Shown here piece by piece: positions 24,797-33,202 of a stretch of 43,061 bases of DNA. Made by a program: the position numbers and the translations under genes. The first letter of the stretch is position 1; each line of letters starts with the position of its first letter. The notes below the pieces were generated by a model. That model saw only the letters and a program-made list of their open reading frames with translations, made no database searches and was not told the origin of the DNA. The DNA is from an uncultured Clostridia bacterium (lineage in GTDB: Bacteria > Bacillota > Clostridia > Christensenellales > Borkfalkiaceae), in NCBI GenBank assembly GCA_947625695.1, contig CANQPO010000011.1, positions 1-43,061 on the forward strand, given 5' to 3'.

Positions 24797-24846
24797 AATT
24801 AGAACGGCGGGGAAAACCTTGCCCACCCCTTGAGGGGTGGGTGTCG

Positions 24847-24904
24847 CCCCGCCCGCGCATTCTATGTTGCCGAAGGGCGGCACGAGGAGCGCCAGCGACG
24901 AAGT
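24847..24904 (-). repeat. R2 element, reverse copy
   Basis: CCCCGCCCGCGCATTCTATG ... GACGAAGT, complement of the copies at 12132 and 15999 with a few changes. Confidence 0.7.
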
Positions 24905-25084
24905 AGCGTAGCGAGACGGAAGGGATTCTCCGAAAGCCTTATAGAAACCCTTTCCCTCTCACTGCGTTCGGGTACTTTCCCTTTCAGGGACAGCAAGGGC
25001 AAGCGGAGCACGCAACGAAACCCCCTCCATCGGAGGGGGATTAAGGGGGTGGGCAACATTACCCCCTCCCCACATTCCAAAACC

Positions 25085-26104
25085 ATGAAAACATCCGACT
25101 TTTACTACAACCTCCCCGAGGAGCTCATCGCACAAACGCCTGCGGAGCCGCGCGATTCGTCGCGGCTTTTGGTGTACCATAGAGAAACCAAGCAGATCGA
25201 GCACCGCATTTTCCGCGACATTACCGACTATCTCAAGGCGGGCGACGTTCTCGTCGTCAACCGCACCAAGGTGCTTCCCGCGCGGCTCTACGCCCACACC
25301 CAAAACGGCGGCGCGGTGGAAGTGTTGCTCTTAAAGCGTCTGCAGCTCGACGAATGGGAAGTCCTCGTCCGCCCGGGCAAAAAGTGCAGACCCGGGGCCA
25401 AGCTCACCGTTAACGAAGAGCTCTCTTTGGAAGTCCTCTCCGTCACCGAGACGGGGGAGCGAATCGTGAAATTTTATTTTGACGGCGCCTTTGAGGACGT
25501 CCTTTCCCGCGCGGGCACCATGCCCCTTCCTCCCTACATTCACGAAAAACTCGCCGATGAGAACCGCTATCAAACGGTGTATTGCAAGGAAAACGGCTCG
25601 GCGGCGGCGCCCACGGCAGGGCTGCACTTCACCGAGGAGCTCCTCGAAAAGTTGCGTCGTATGGGGGTGGAGATCGTGGAGGTGTTGCTCCACGTAGGCC
25701 TCGGCACCTTCCGTCCCGTCAAGGTGGAGAACGTCGAAAACCACGTCATGCACAGCGAATATTACGAGGTGAGCGAGGAGGCGGCGGAAAAAATCAACCG
25801 CGCAAAGAGGGAAGGCCGTCGCATTGTCGCCGTCGGCACGACCTCGGTGCGCACCCTCGAAACGGTCGCCCGCGAGGGCGGCACGGTTTCGGCGGGCAAA
25901 GGGGACACGCAGATCTTTTTATACCCGCCCTACAAAATGAAGTGTGTCGATGCGCTTATCACCAACTTCCACCTGCCCGAGAGCACCCTTCTGATGCTCG
26001 TGAGCTGTCTCTGTTCCCGCGAGGAGGTGCTGCACATCTACGAGGTGGCGGTGAGGGAAAAGTATAGATTTTTCAGTTTTGGCGACGCGTGCCTCTTTTT
26101 ATAA
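25085..26104 (+). CDS. queA: S-adenosylmethionine:tRNA ribosyltransferase-isomerase QueA
   Basis: 339 residues from ATG 25085, the family's normal start ([19 protein letters not shown]). QueA moves the ribosyl part of SAM to preQ1 in tRNA, giving epoxyqueuosine, the substrate of Que[57 protein letters not shown] and [17 protein letters not shown] are signature stretches. Upstream sequence to 24830 is open but consists of repeats. tgt follows after a further 276 bp of repeats, whereas queA and tgt are usually adjacent. Confidence 0.98.
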   Translation: MKTSDFYYNLPEELIAQTPAEPRDSSRLLVYHRETKQIEHRIFRDITDYLKAGDVLVVNRTKVLPARLYAHTQNGGAVEVLLLKRLQLDEWEVLVRPGKKCRPGAKLTVNEELSLEVLSVTETGERIVKFYFDGAFEDVLSRAGTMPLPPYIHEKLADENRYQTVYCKENGSAAAPTAGLHFTEELLEKLRRMGVEIVEVLLHVGLGTFRPVKVENVENHVMHSEYYEVSEEAAEKINRAKREGRRIVAVGTTSVRTLETVAREGGTVSAGKGDTQIFLYPPYKMKCVDALITNFHLPESTLLMLVSCLCSREEVLHIYEVAVREKYRFFSFGDACLFL

Positions 26105-27517
<1,413 letters not shown>

Positions 27518-27562
27518 TGGGTAGAATTTTTTCCCAAAAAAGAAAATTTTCCCCGAAAACGC

Positions 27563-27591
27563 TTGCCAAAAAATCAAAAACAAAGTATCAT
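27563..27591 (+). promoter_or_regulatory. Predicted promoter of yajC
   Basis: TTGCCA (27563-27568), 17 bases, TATCAT (27586-27591). The yajC ATG is at 27621 with AAAAAAGGAG before it. Confidence 0.7.
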
Positions 27592-27620
27592 GGGTACAAG
27601 AGAAAAAAGGAGACGGCAAA

Positions 27621-28109
27621 ATGAATTTTTGGAATTTATTGGAAGAAACAACTGCAAATAGTACGTCGGGCGGCTGGCAGCAATACATGGTGTATATCCT
27701 GCTCGGCGTGATCTTAGTCCTCTTGGTGGTATGGCTGCTCTTCTCGGGCAGAAAGAACAAACAACGCCAGAAGGAGTACATGGAACAGCTCGACGCCATT
27801 GCCCCCGGCAACAAGGTCAAAACGGCGGGCGGCATTTGCGGCATCGTCGTGGAAGTGTGCGACGACAACACTGTCATCATCGAAACGGGCAGCGAAGTCT
27901 CGGGCAAGTCCTACATCAAGATGGACAAAGAGCTCATCGCCCAGACGGACGCAAAGGGTCCTACGCAGATCGCCCGCGAGCAGGTAGAGGCGGCGAGAAA
28001 GGCGGAGAAAGAGGCGAAGGAAGCGGAAAAGAAAGGGGAGAGCGCTCCCGTCGAACCCGCGTCGCCCGAGCCCGCCGAAGAACCCTCCGAACCCGAAACA
28101 AAGGAATAA
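27621..28109 (+). CDS. yajC: Preprotein translocase subunit YajC
   Basis: 162 residues. One membrane segment (about 22-42, MVYILLGVILVLLVVWLLF) is followed by RKNKQRQKEYMEQLDAIAPGNKVKTAGGICGIVVEV, the standard YajC motif, and a long Ala/Glu/Lys/Pro-rich tail (from about 115) that is unlike most YajC proteins (about 90-110 residues). YajC associates with SecDF in the export complex; secD and secF follow after the SCIFF genes, as in other Clostridia. The gene has its own promoter and a terminator. Confidence 0.93.
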   Translation: MNFWNLLEETTANSTSGGWQQYMVYILLGVILVLLVVWLLFSGRKNKQRQKEYMEQLDAIAPGNKVKTAGGICGIVVEVCDDNTVIIETGSEVSGKSYIKMDKELIAQTDAKGPTQIAREQVEAARKAEKEAKEAEKKGESAPVEPASPEPAEEPSEPETKE

Positions 28110-28128
28110 CACGAAATCACACGAAGAG

Positions 28129-28152
28129 CCTTCCCCCCGCGGAAGGTTTTTT
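28129..28152 (+). terminator. Rho-independent terminator of yajC
   Basis: CCTTCC-CCCCGC-GGAAGG followed by six T (28147-28152). Confidence 0.85.
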
Positions 28153-28555
28153 CTTTTGCCTCCCGCTTTGTCCGTGCGTCATTCCGAGCCGAATTGTTAT
28201 TACAAAGTCCGACATGGCAATTCCCCGAGGGAATCTTACTACGTCCAAGTGCGATTAGAACCAAACACAAACGCAACAAGATGCCTTCGCGGACTTTCCT
28301 CCGCGGACTGCGTGCCCGCATTTCGCCTCAGCATGACGCATGTACACACAGGCTTCGTATCCAATTCGGCTACTTTGCCTGCGGCTCGCGCCCTCCTTTC
28401 AGGGACAGCAAGGGGAATGCCATTCTCAAATGTCATTTCGACCGAAGTGAGCGCAGCGAACGGAGTGGAGAAATCTCTACCGCATTCCCTCCGCAACCGT
28501 CATAAACTTCCCTCCTCGCGCATAACGTAAACAAAAAGGCATGCGAGGTGGGGAT
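28153..28555. repeat. Repeat block between yajC and the TIGR04086 gene
   Basis: About 400 bp with no gene: a full R1 (28175-28340), a second R1 right end and an R2-like start (to about 28400), a CCTTTCAGGGACAGCAAGGG fragment and an R3 copy (28432-28484). The last 40 bases carry GAGGTG for the next gene. No promoter was identified. Confidence 0.75.
28175..28340 (+). repeat. R1 element, full copy
   Basis: 166 bp, the same length as the copy at 11933. Ends TGCGTCATTCCGAGCCG and CAGCATGACGCA. Internal ATTCCC-CGA-GGGAAT hairpin present. As at 11933, it is followed by TGTACA and a second R1 right end. Confidence 0.85.
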
Positions 28556-28927
28556 ATGGAGACGTTCAAAAAAGCGGTCAAGGAGTGCGGGCTTGCGGCG
28601 GTGCTGTCCACCGTCTTTTCTCTGTTCGCGTTGGCGTTGTTTGCGGTTTTCGTGCGCGCCTACGCCCCGTCCGACACGACCATCGCCATTGTCGATCGCA
28701 TCATTCTTTCTCTCGGCGTCTTTGTCTTTTCGCTTCTCTTCATCCGCCGCGAACGCGCGCTCTTCAAGGGAGCCGCAGCGGGCGTGCTCTCCCTTTTTCT
28801 CACAACGGTGGTGTTCGGCTGTATCGGCGGCTTTCATTTTACGCCGATGTTCCTCATCGAACTGCTCCTTGTCGCCGTATTCGGCGGTTTGGGCGCTCTT
28901 TTGGGGGTAAAATTGAGGAAAGAATAG
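28556..28927 (+). CDS. TIGR04086 family membrane protein
   Basis: 123 residues from ATG 28556 (METFKKAVKECG), with GAGGTG five bases upstream; the earlier ATG at 28541 is too far from it. Four membrane segments (about 14-36, 44-62, 70-90, 98-116) and the pattern match the small membrane protein TIGR04086 that in Clostridia commonly lies just before the SCIFF precursor. Its function is unknown. A link with SCIFF export or with SecDF has no direct proof and is inferred from conserved position only. The scfA promoter starts 10 bases after its stop codon, so scfA can be made separately. Confidence 0.8.
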   Translation: METFKKAVKECGLAAVLSTVFSLFALALFAVFVRAYAPSDTTIAIVDRIILSLGVFVFSLLFIRRERALFKGAAAGVLSLFLTTVVFGCIGGFHFTPMFLIELLLVAVFGGLGALLGVKLRKE

Positions 28928-28936
28928 AAAAAACAG

Positions 28937-28965
28937 TTGCTATTTTCCGCCCGCCGATGTATAAT
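28937..28965 (+). promoter_or_regulatory. Predicted promoter of scfA-scfB
   Basis: TTGCTA (28937-28942), 17 bases, TATAAT (28960-28965). Leader of about 20 bases with GGGAG before the scfA ATG at 28992. Confidence 0.82.
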
Positions 28966-28991
28966 AGAGAAAAAACATCGGGAGTAAGATT

Positions 28992-29144
28992 ATGATCAAG
29001 ACGATTGCAAAACCCGCGGAAAAGAAGGTCGTTGGCTGCGGCGAGTGCAGAAGCACCTGCCAATCCGCCTGCAAAACGAGCTGCACGGTCGGGAACCAGT
29101 CCTGCGAGCGCGTCACGAGAGAGCAGAAGATCGAAAAGAAGTAA
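28992..29144 (+). CDS. scfA: SCIFF precursor peptide (six-cysteine ranthipeptide)
   Basis: A 50-residue peptide, MIKTIAKPAEKK then VVGCGECRSTCQSACKTSC and TVGNQSCERV. Six cysteines at residues 16, 19, 23, 27, 31 and 38 and the core CQSACKTSCTVGNQSC match the SCIFF (six Cys in forty-five) family, which is near-universal in Clostridia. The maturase ScfB forms thioether bridges from cysteines to nearby residues. In some Clostridia mature ranthipeptides act in population-level or metabolic signalling. This peptide has a C-terminal tail (RVTREQKIEKK) slightly longer than the usual form. GGGAG precedes the start, 8 bases away, and the promoter is strong. Confidence 0.97.
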   Translation: MIKTIAKPAEKKVVGCGECRSTCQSACKTSCTVGNQSCERVTREQKIEKK

Positions 29145-29166
29145 TTCAAAATTCGAAATTCGTTCG

Positions 29167-29190
29167 GGGAGCAGCGGCAACGTTGCTCCC
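29167..29190 (+). promoter_or_regulatory. GNRA-capped hairpin between scfA and scfB
   Basis: GGGAGCAGCG, loop GCAA, CGTTGCTCCC: ten pairs with one G-T. No T-run follows, so it is not a classical terminator. It could stabilise or process the upstream scfA message and set the precursor-to-enzyme ratio. Confidence 0.65.
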
Positions 29191-29213
29191 TCAATTCCGT
29201 TAAAGACAAATTT

Positions 29214-30509
29214 ATGCTGCATATTTTTACATATCACGACCATTTCTATCTCTACGACACGGGCAGCGGCTCCCTTCACGAGTGCGACGAAAAGACGGCG
29301 CGCCATCTGAAGGGGGAGCCCGTCGAGATGACGGACGAAGAGCTTGCGGACATTCTGCGCCTCGAAAAGGAGGGGCTCCTCAACAAGGAGGAGGTCAAGG
29401 CCTATCCCATGAAGAGCCGAGAGATGAAGGCGCTCTGTCTGCACGTCTCGCACGATTGCAACCTGCGCTGTAAATACTGTTTTGCGGACGAGGGGGCCTA
29501 CCACTCCGCGCGGGAGATGATGTCCTTCGAAACGGCAAAGGCGGCCATCGACTTTCTCCTCAAAGAGAGCGGAACAAGAAAGGTTCTCGAGGTCGATTTC
29601 TTCGGCGGCGAGCCCCTCATGAACCTCGACGTCGTCAAAAAGACGGTGTATTACGCCAAGGAAGAGGCGGCAAAGCTTGGAAAGCGTTTTCTCTTCACCA
29701 CCACGACCAACGGCCTCCTTCTCGACGACGATACGATCAAATTCTTCAATGAAGAGATGGAGAACGTCGTCCTCTCCCTCGACGGCAGACCGGAGGTGCA
29801 CGACGCCGTGAGAAAGACGGTCTCGGGGAAGGGGAGCTATGCGGCGGTCATCGAAAAGATCAAAAAGTTCGTCCGCGCGCGGGGGGACAAGCACTACTAC
29901 GTCCGCGGCACCTTCACCGCGAAAAATCTCGATTTTTCCAAGGACGTTCTCTTCCTCGCCGATCAGGGCTTCGACTCCCTTTCGATGGAGCCCGTCGTCA
30001 CGGACATTCCCGAATTGCAGATCAAAGAGGAACACCTTGCGACCATCGAGAAGGAATACGAGCGGCTGTGCGACGAATACCTCGCCCGCGAGGAGAGGGG
30101 AGAGGGCTTCAACTTCTTCCACTTCAACATCGACTTGGAGGGCGGTCCCTGTCTTTCCAAGCGGGTCTCCGCCTGCGGCGCGGGGAACGAATATTTCTCT
30201 GTTGTGCCAAACGGCGACATCTACCCCTGCCACCAGTTCGCAGGGGATAAAAAGTGGCTCATGGGCAATGTGTTCGAGGGAAAACTGAACGAAGAGATCC
30301 GCGAACTGTTCGCCTCGAGCTGTCTCTTTACTCGCAAAAAGTGCGGCGATTGCTTTGCGAAGTTCATCTGCTCGGGCGGCTGCAACGCCAACAACTACCA
30401 CTACTGCGGGGACGTCAACACTCCTTACGAAATGACGTGCGCCATGATGAAAAAGCGGATCGAGTGCGCCATGCACATCGTTGCGGCGCGCAAATCTCGA
30501 GAAAATTAG
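29214..30509 (+). CDS. scfB: SCIFF maturase, radical SAM/SPASM thioether-forming enzyme
   Basis: 431 residues. The N-terminus (about 1-65) is a RiPP-recognition-like region; the radical SAM cluster cysteines are C82, C86 and C89 in HDCNLRCKYCF. FFGGEPLMNLD, TTTTNGLLLDD, VLSLDGRPEVHDAVR follow. The SPASM region with auxiliary iron-sulfur clusters is marked by GPCLSKRVSACGAGNEYFSV, NGDIYPCHQFAG and CGDCFAKFICSGGCNANNYHY. It installs thioether bonds in the scfA peptide. No good ribosome-binding site is seen before the ATG (TAAAGACAAATTT), so it may be translated weakly relative to scfA. Length is close to known SCIFF maturases (about 450). Confidence 0.96.
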   Translation: MLHIFTYHDHFYLYDTGSGSLHECDEKTARHLKGEPVEMTDEELADILRLEKEGLLNKEEVKAYPMKSREMKALCLHVSHDCNLRCKYCFADEGAYHSAREMMSFETAKAAIDFLLKESGTRKVLEVDFFGGEPLMNLDVVKKTVYYAKEEAAKLGKRFLFTTTTNGLLLDDDTIKFFNEEMENVVLSLDGRPEVHDAVRKTVSGKGSYAAVIEKIKKFVRARGDKHYYVRGTFTAKNLDFSKDVLFLADQGFDSLSMEPVVTDIPELQIKEEHLATIEKEYERLCDEYLAREERGEGFNFFHFNIDLEGGPCLSKRVSACGAGNEYFSVVPNGDIYPCHQFAGDKKWLMGNVFEGKLNEEIRELFASSCLFTRKKCGDCFAKFICSGGCNANNYHYCGDVNTPYEMTCAMMKKRIECAMHIVAARKSREN

Positions 30510-30539
30510 CAAAAAATCAAAAATGCGGCTCATTTCGGC

Positions 30540-30568
30540 TTGACGAGTAAAATCAAATTATATATAAT
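30540..30568 (+). promoter_or_regulatory. Predicted promoter of secDF-recJ-relA
   Basis: TTGACG (30540-30545), 17 bases, TATAAT (30563-30568), close to ideal. Leader of about 55 bases to the secD ATG at 30631. Confidence 0.88.
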
Positions 30569-30630
30569 GGATAAAGAAAAATTTTCCGATTGCAATTTCT
30601 ACGGAAGATTTCTTTGAACAGGAGGCAACA

Positions 30631-32133
30631 ATGGGAAGAATAAAATCGGCGATCGTTCTCACCCTGATCACGTTGATCATCGCCGTTTTATGTGTGGTGT
30701 GTTTCGTCCCTTTCCCTTTGGGAGGAGACGGGATCCACTACTTTAATCCGATCATCAACTGGGCGGACAAGACCTCGGACCTCGGCGGCTATCAATACGG
30801 CGAGGACGCGGGGTATCTCGGCGGCGCATATACCGTCGTTTTGTACCCCGAAGGGGTGATCTCCGCCAAGGAATATCACGACAACGGCGAAACGGAGAAC
30901 GACACGGAGTACGTTCCCTACGCGAACGGTTCCGTCTATCTCGACAAGGAGGAAGTCTGCGGCGGCGGCACAGAGCCCACCGAAGAATTCAAAGCGGCGT
31001 TTGCTACACAGCTCGATTGCCTGAAGGAACGGTTCTCCCGTCTCCATGCGGAGGGCGCCACCCTCGAAGTTCGGGACGGCTACACGGTCCGCGCGACCCT
31101 GCCCTCCTCGCTCGACGCTTCGGTCGCGGCATTTTTGTACTTCTCCTACATGGGCGACGTCACCGTTCTCTATGGGACGAGCTCGGACGCTGCGAGCGCT
31201 TCGCAGGTCATTCCCGAAACGGGGAAAGACGCAAAGCCCGCGAGCGAGTATATCAAGGGCGCGTCCATGCGCACCAACGTGGGGACGGTTTTTGTGGAAG
31301 TGGACTTCACCTCCGCAGGGCTCGACATCCTCTCGGACGCGACCTCGGGCGCGGCGGACAGCACGGGCTACCTCTTCGTGCAAGTGGGCGGCGAAACGGT
31401 CATTAACCTCTCCGTCTCCGAGCAGATCCACGATAACCTCTATATCAGCGGCAGCTATACAAACGACTCCGCAAGAGTGGTCGCAAGCACCATCGACACG
31501 GCGCTTGACTACGAGGGCGACCTCGGCATGACGATGGGCGAGCTTCATCACACGGACGGCAGTTTCGGAAGCGTCACGCTCGGCTCTCTCACCTTGACGG
31601 CGCTCGATCTTGTGTATATCGCCTTCGGCGTTCTGTTCGTTGCGATGGCGGTATTCTTCCTCATTCGCTACGGCCTTCTGGGCTTTGCGAACATTTTAAG
31701 CTATCTTCTCTTCCTGCCCCTCATGGTGCTCCTCTATTGGTCGGTGCCCATTACGATCGGCGCAGGATCCATCGCGGCGTTTGCGATCTCCTCGGTGCTC
31801 CTCTGCGTGAGCAACGCGGTCGCATACGAAGCGGCGCGCAAGGAATACGCTGTCGGCAAGACGATCGCCTCCTCGGTCAAGACGGGGTATAAAAAGACGT
31901 TTTGGCACATCTTCGATCTGCACATCGCCCTCGTCATCGTGGCGCTCCTTGTCTATCTTATCGCGATCACCGAACTTTCGCTGTTCGGTTTGGCGCTCAC
32001 CTTCGGTGTTGCGCTTTCGGGGATCTGTTCTCTTCTCGTCAACCGCTTCCTGTGGTATGTGACGATGGGACTTTCCAAGAACCCCGGCAAATTCTGTCAT
32101 TTCAAGAGAGAGGAGGTGGAGGACGATGACTAA
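30631..32133 (+). CDS. secD: Divergent SecD-like export protein
   Basis: 500 residues, start backed by ACAGGAGGC. One N-terminal membrane helix (about 8-28), an extracytoplasmic domain (about 30-310) and five C-terminal helices (about 325-345, 350-370, 375-400, 430-450, 455-475) give the SecD topology. The position before a SecF-like gene and after yajC and scfAB is the usual clostridial one. The sequence is strongly diverged: the D1 motif LGLDLxGG is not seen, and in helix 4 the family's AVDANVxIFER stretch reads CVSNAVAYEAARKE, so the Asp of the proton relay appears replaced by Ser. It is probably part of the Sec machinery, pulling exported proteins out of SecYEG. Calling it SecD rests on topology and context. 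Confidence 0.8.
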   Translation: MGRIKSAIVLTLITLIIAVLCVVCFVPFPLGGDGIHYFNPIINWADKTSDLGGYQYGEDAGYLGGAYTVVLYPEGVISAKEYHDNGETENDTEYVPYANGSVYLDKEEVCGGGTEPTEEFKAAFATQLDCLKERFSRLHAEGATLEVRDGYTVRATLPSSLDASVAAFLYFSYMGDVTVLYGTSSDAASASQVIPETGKDAKPASEYIKGASMRTNVGTVFVEVDFTSAGLDILSDATSGAADSTGYLFVQVGGETVINLSVSEQIHDNLYISGSYTNDSARVVASTIDTALDYEGDLGMTMGELHHTDGSFGSVTLGSLTLTALDLVYIAFGVLFVAMAVFFLIRYGLLGFANILSYLLFLPLMVLLYWSVPITIGAGSIAAFAISSVLLCVSNAVAYEAARKEYAVGKTIASSVKTGYKKTFWHIFDLHIALVIVALLVYLIAITELSLFGLALTFGVALSGICSLLVNRFLWYVTMGLSKNPGKFCHFKREEVEDDD

Positions 32134-33118
32134 GCGTTTTCTTCCCGGAAAGTTGCTCCCCGTATGGATCGCCGTCTCCGCGGTACTCATCGCGGTCGGC
32201 GTCGTGCTGTTTTCGATCTTCGGCTTCAACTATGCTTCCCCCGAGAAAAAGACGGTCGAGATCGGCTACGATGCGATCGTGTTCATCGAGGAGAAGGAGG
32301 ACAAGCTCGCTGAGGAGTGCGAAAAGGTATTCTCGCAAAATGATCTCGACTATACCGAAAAGCGCACGGACACCGAGCTCGACGTCGGCTACGTCTCCGA
32401 AACGGGCAACTATCTTCTCGTGTACACTTTCTCCAAGGACGTTTCCGACGAAAAACTTGCAAAGGCGGCGGAGGACGTTCAAAAGGCGCTTGACAGCGCT
32501 GCACTCGGCGGCACGATCAGCGTCTCCGCGCACACCTTGGCTGGCGAACAGTTCCATGAAGCGAGCTGGAGAGCCGCAATCGCGCTCGGCGTTGCGGCGA
32601 TCGTCGCACTCGTGTATGTCGGGTTCCGTTTCGGTTGGGCGAACGCCATCACGGGGCTTGTCGCTTGCGTAAACGACGTGCTCCTCACCCTTTCGTTGTT
32701 TGCCATCGTCCGCATTCCCGTCTATGCCTATGCGCCCCTCCTGTTTGCGGGGATCGCGGCGGTATTCTCGGTCGTCTGTTGGCTCATCCAGTGCATGAAG
32801 ATGCGCGAGAACTTCAAAGATCCCTCGTTCAGCTCTCTCACGGCGCAGGAGGCGGTCGGTCTCTCGGTTGCGGGCTCGTGGAAATTCGCGCTCTGCTTCC
32901 TTGCTCCCGTCGCGGCGGTGTTCGTCGTGCTCGGGATCGTCGCTTCGAACGGCGCGCGTCTCTTCCTTCTGCCCGTTCTTGTGCCCCTTGCGGTGAGCGT
33001 TTACTCGTCGTTCCTTCTCGCTCCTGCTGTGCTCGTGCCCATCAAGAGCAAGTTCGACAAGATGAAGTCGTCCCGCAAGAAGTACGTCGGCAAGAAGAAG
33101 GCGGAAGCGGAAGAGTAA
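32126..33118 (+). CDS. secF: Divergent SecF-like export protein
   Basis: 330 residues; its ATG overlaps the secD stop by eight bases, so the two are translated together. One N-terminal helix (about 8-32), a small extracytoplasmic domain, and five C-terminal helices match SecF. GFRFGWANAITGLVACVNDVLLTLSLFA corresponds to the F4 region of SecF (FRFxWxxxxxALxHDVLxTLG). In the next helix the family's SxNDTVVxFDRxREN reads VFSVVCWLIQCMKMRENF, so the conserved Asp is Cys here. The C-terminal tail is basic (KKYVGKKKAEAEE). The loss of both proton-relay aspartates in SecD and SecF suggests the pair works differently from the proton-driven type. A terminator follows. Confidence 0.85.
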   Translation: MTKRFLPGKLLPVWIAVSAVLIAVGVVLFSIFGFNYASPEKKTVEIGYDAIVFIEEKEDKLAEECEKVFSQNDLDYTEKRTDTELDVGYVSETGNYLLVYTFSKDVSDEKLAKAAEDVQKALDSAALGGTISVSAHTLAGEQFHEASWRAAIALGVAAIVALVYVGFRFGWANAITGLVACVNDVLLTLSLFAIVRIPVYAYAPLLFAGIAAVFSVVCWLIQCMKMRENFKDPSFSSLTAQEAVGLSVAGSWKFALCFLAPVAAVFVVLGIVASNGARLFLLPVLVPLAVSVYSSFLLAPAVLVPIKSKFDKMKSSRKKYVGKKKAEAEE

Positions 33119-33132
33119 CTTTACAAACCATC

Positions 33133-33170
33133 AAAACGGCGGGAAGTGTTTCCGCCGTTTTTTGTTTTTT
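33133..33170 (+). terminator. Rho-independent terminator after secF
   Basis: AAAACGGCGGGAA (33133-33145), loop GTG, TTTCCGCCGTTTT (33149-33161), then TTTGTTTTTT. recJ begins 33 bases later. Confidence 0.85.
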
Positions 33171-33202
33171 CTCCCTCTGCGCGAGGAACATAGGAAACCG
33201 TT

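Larger units (their letters stand above)
24652..25084. repeat. Repeat block between ruvB and queA
   Basis: 433 bp without a gene. It holds an R3 face-to-face pair (24695-24796), a CCCCTTGAGGGG hairpin, an R2 copy in reverse (24847-24904), part of an R4-associated phrase (CACTGCGTTCGGGTACTTTC, near 24960) and an R5 copy (25020-25054). No promoter for queA is apparent. A longer open frame from 24830 runs through the repeats into queA but has no protein-like character. Confidence 0.78.

Noticed and set aside
29167..29190. Hairpin between scfA and scfB as a terminator
   Set aside because: No T-run follows the stem; processing or stabilising is more likely.
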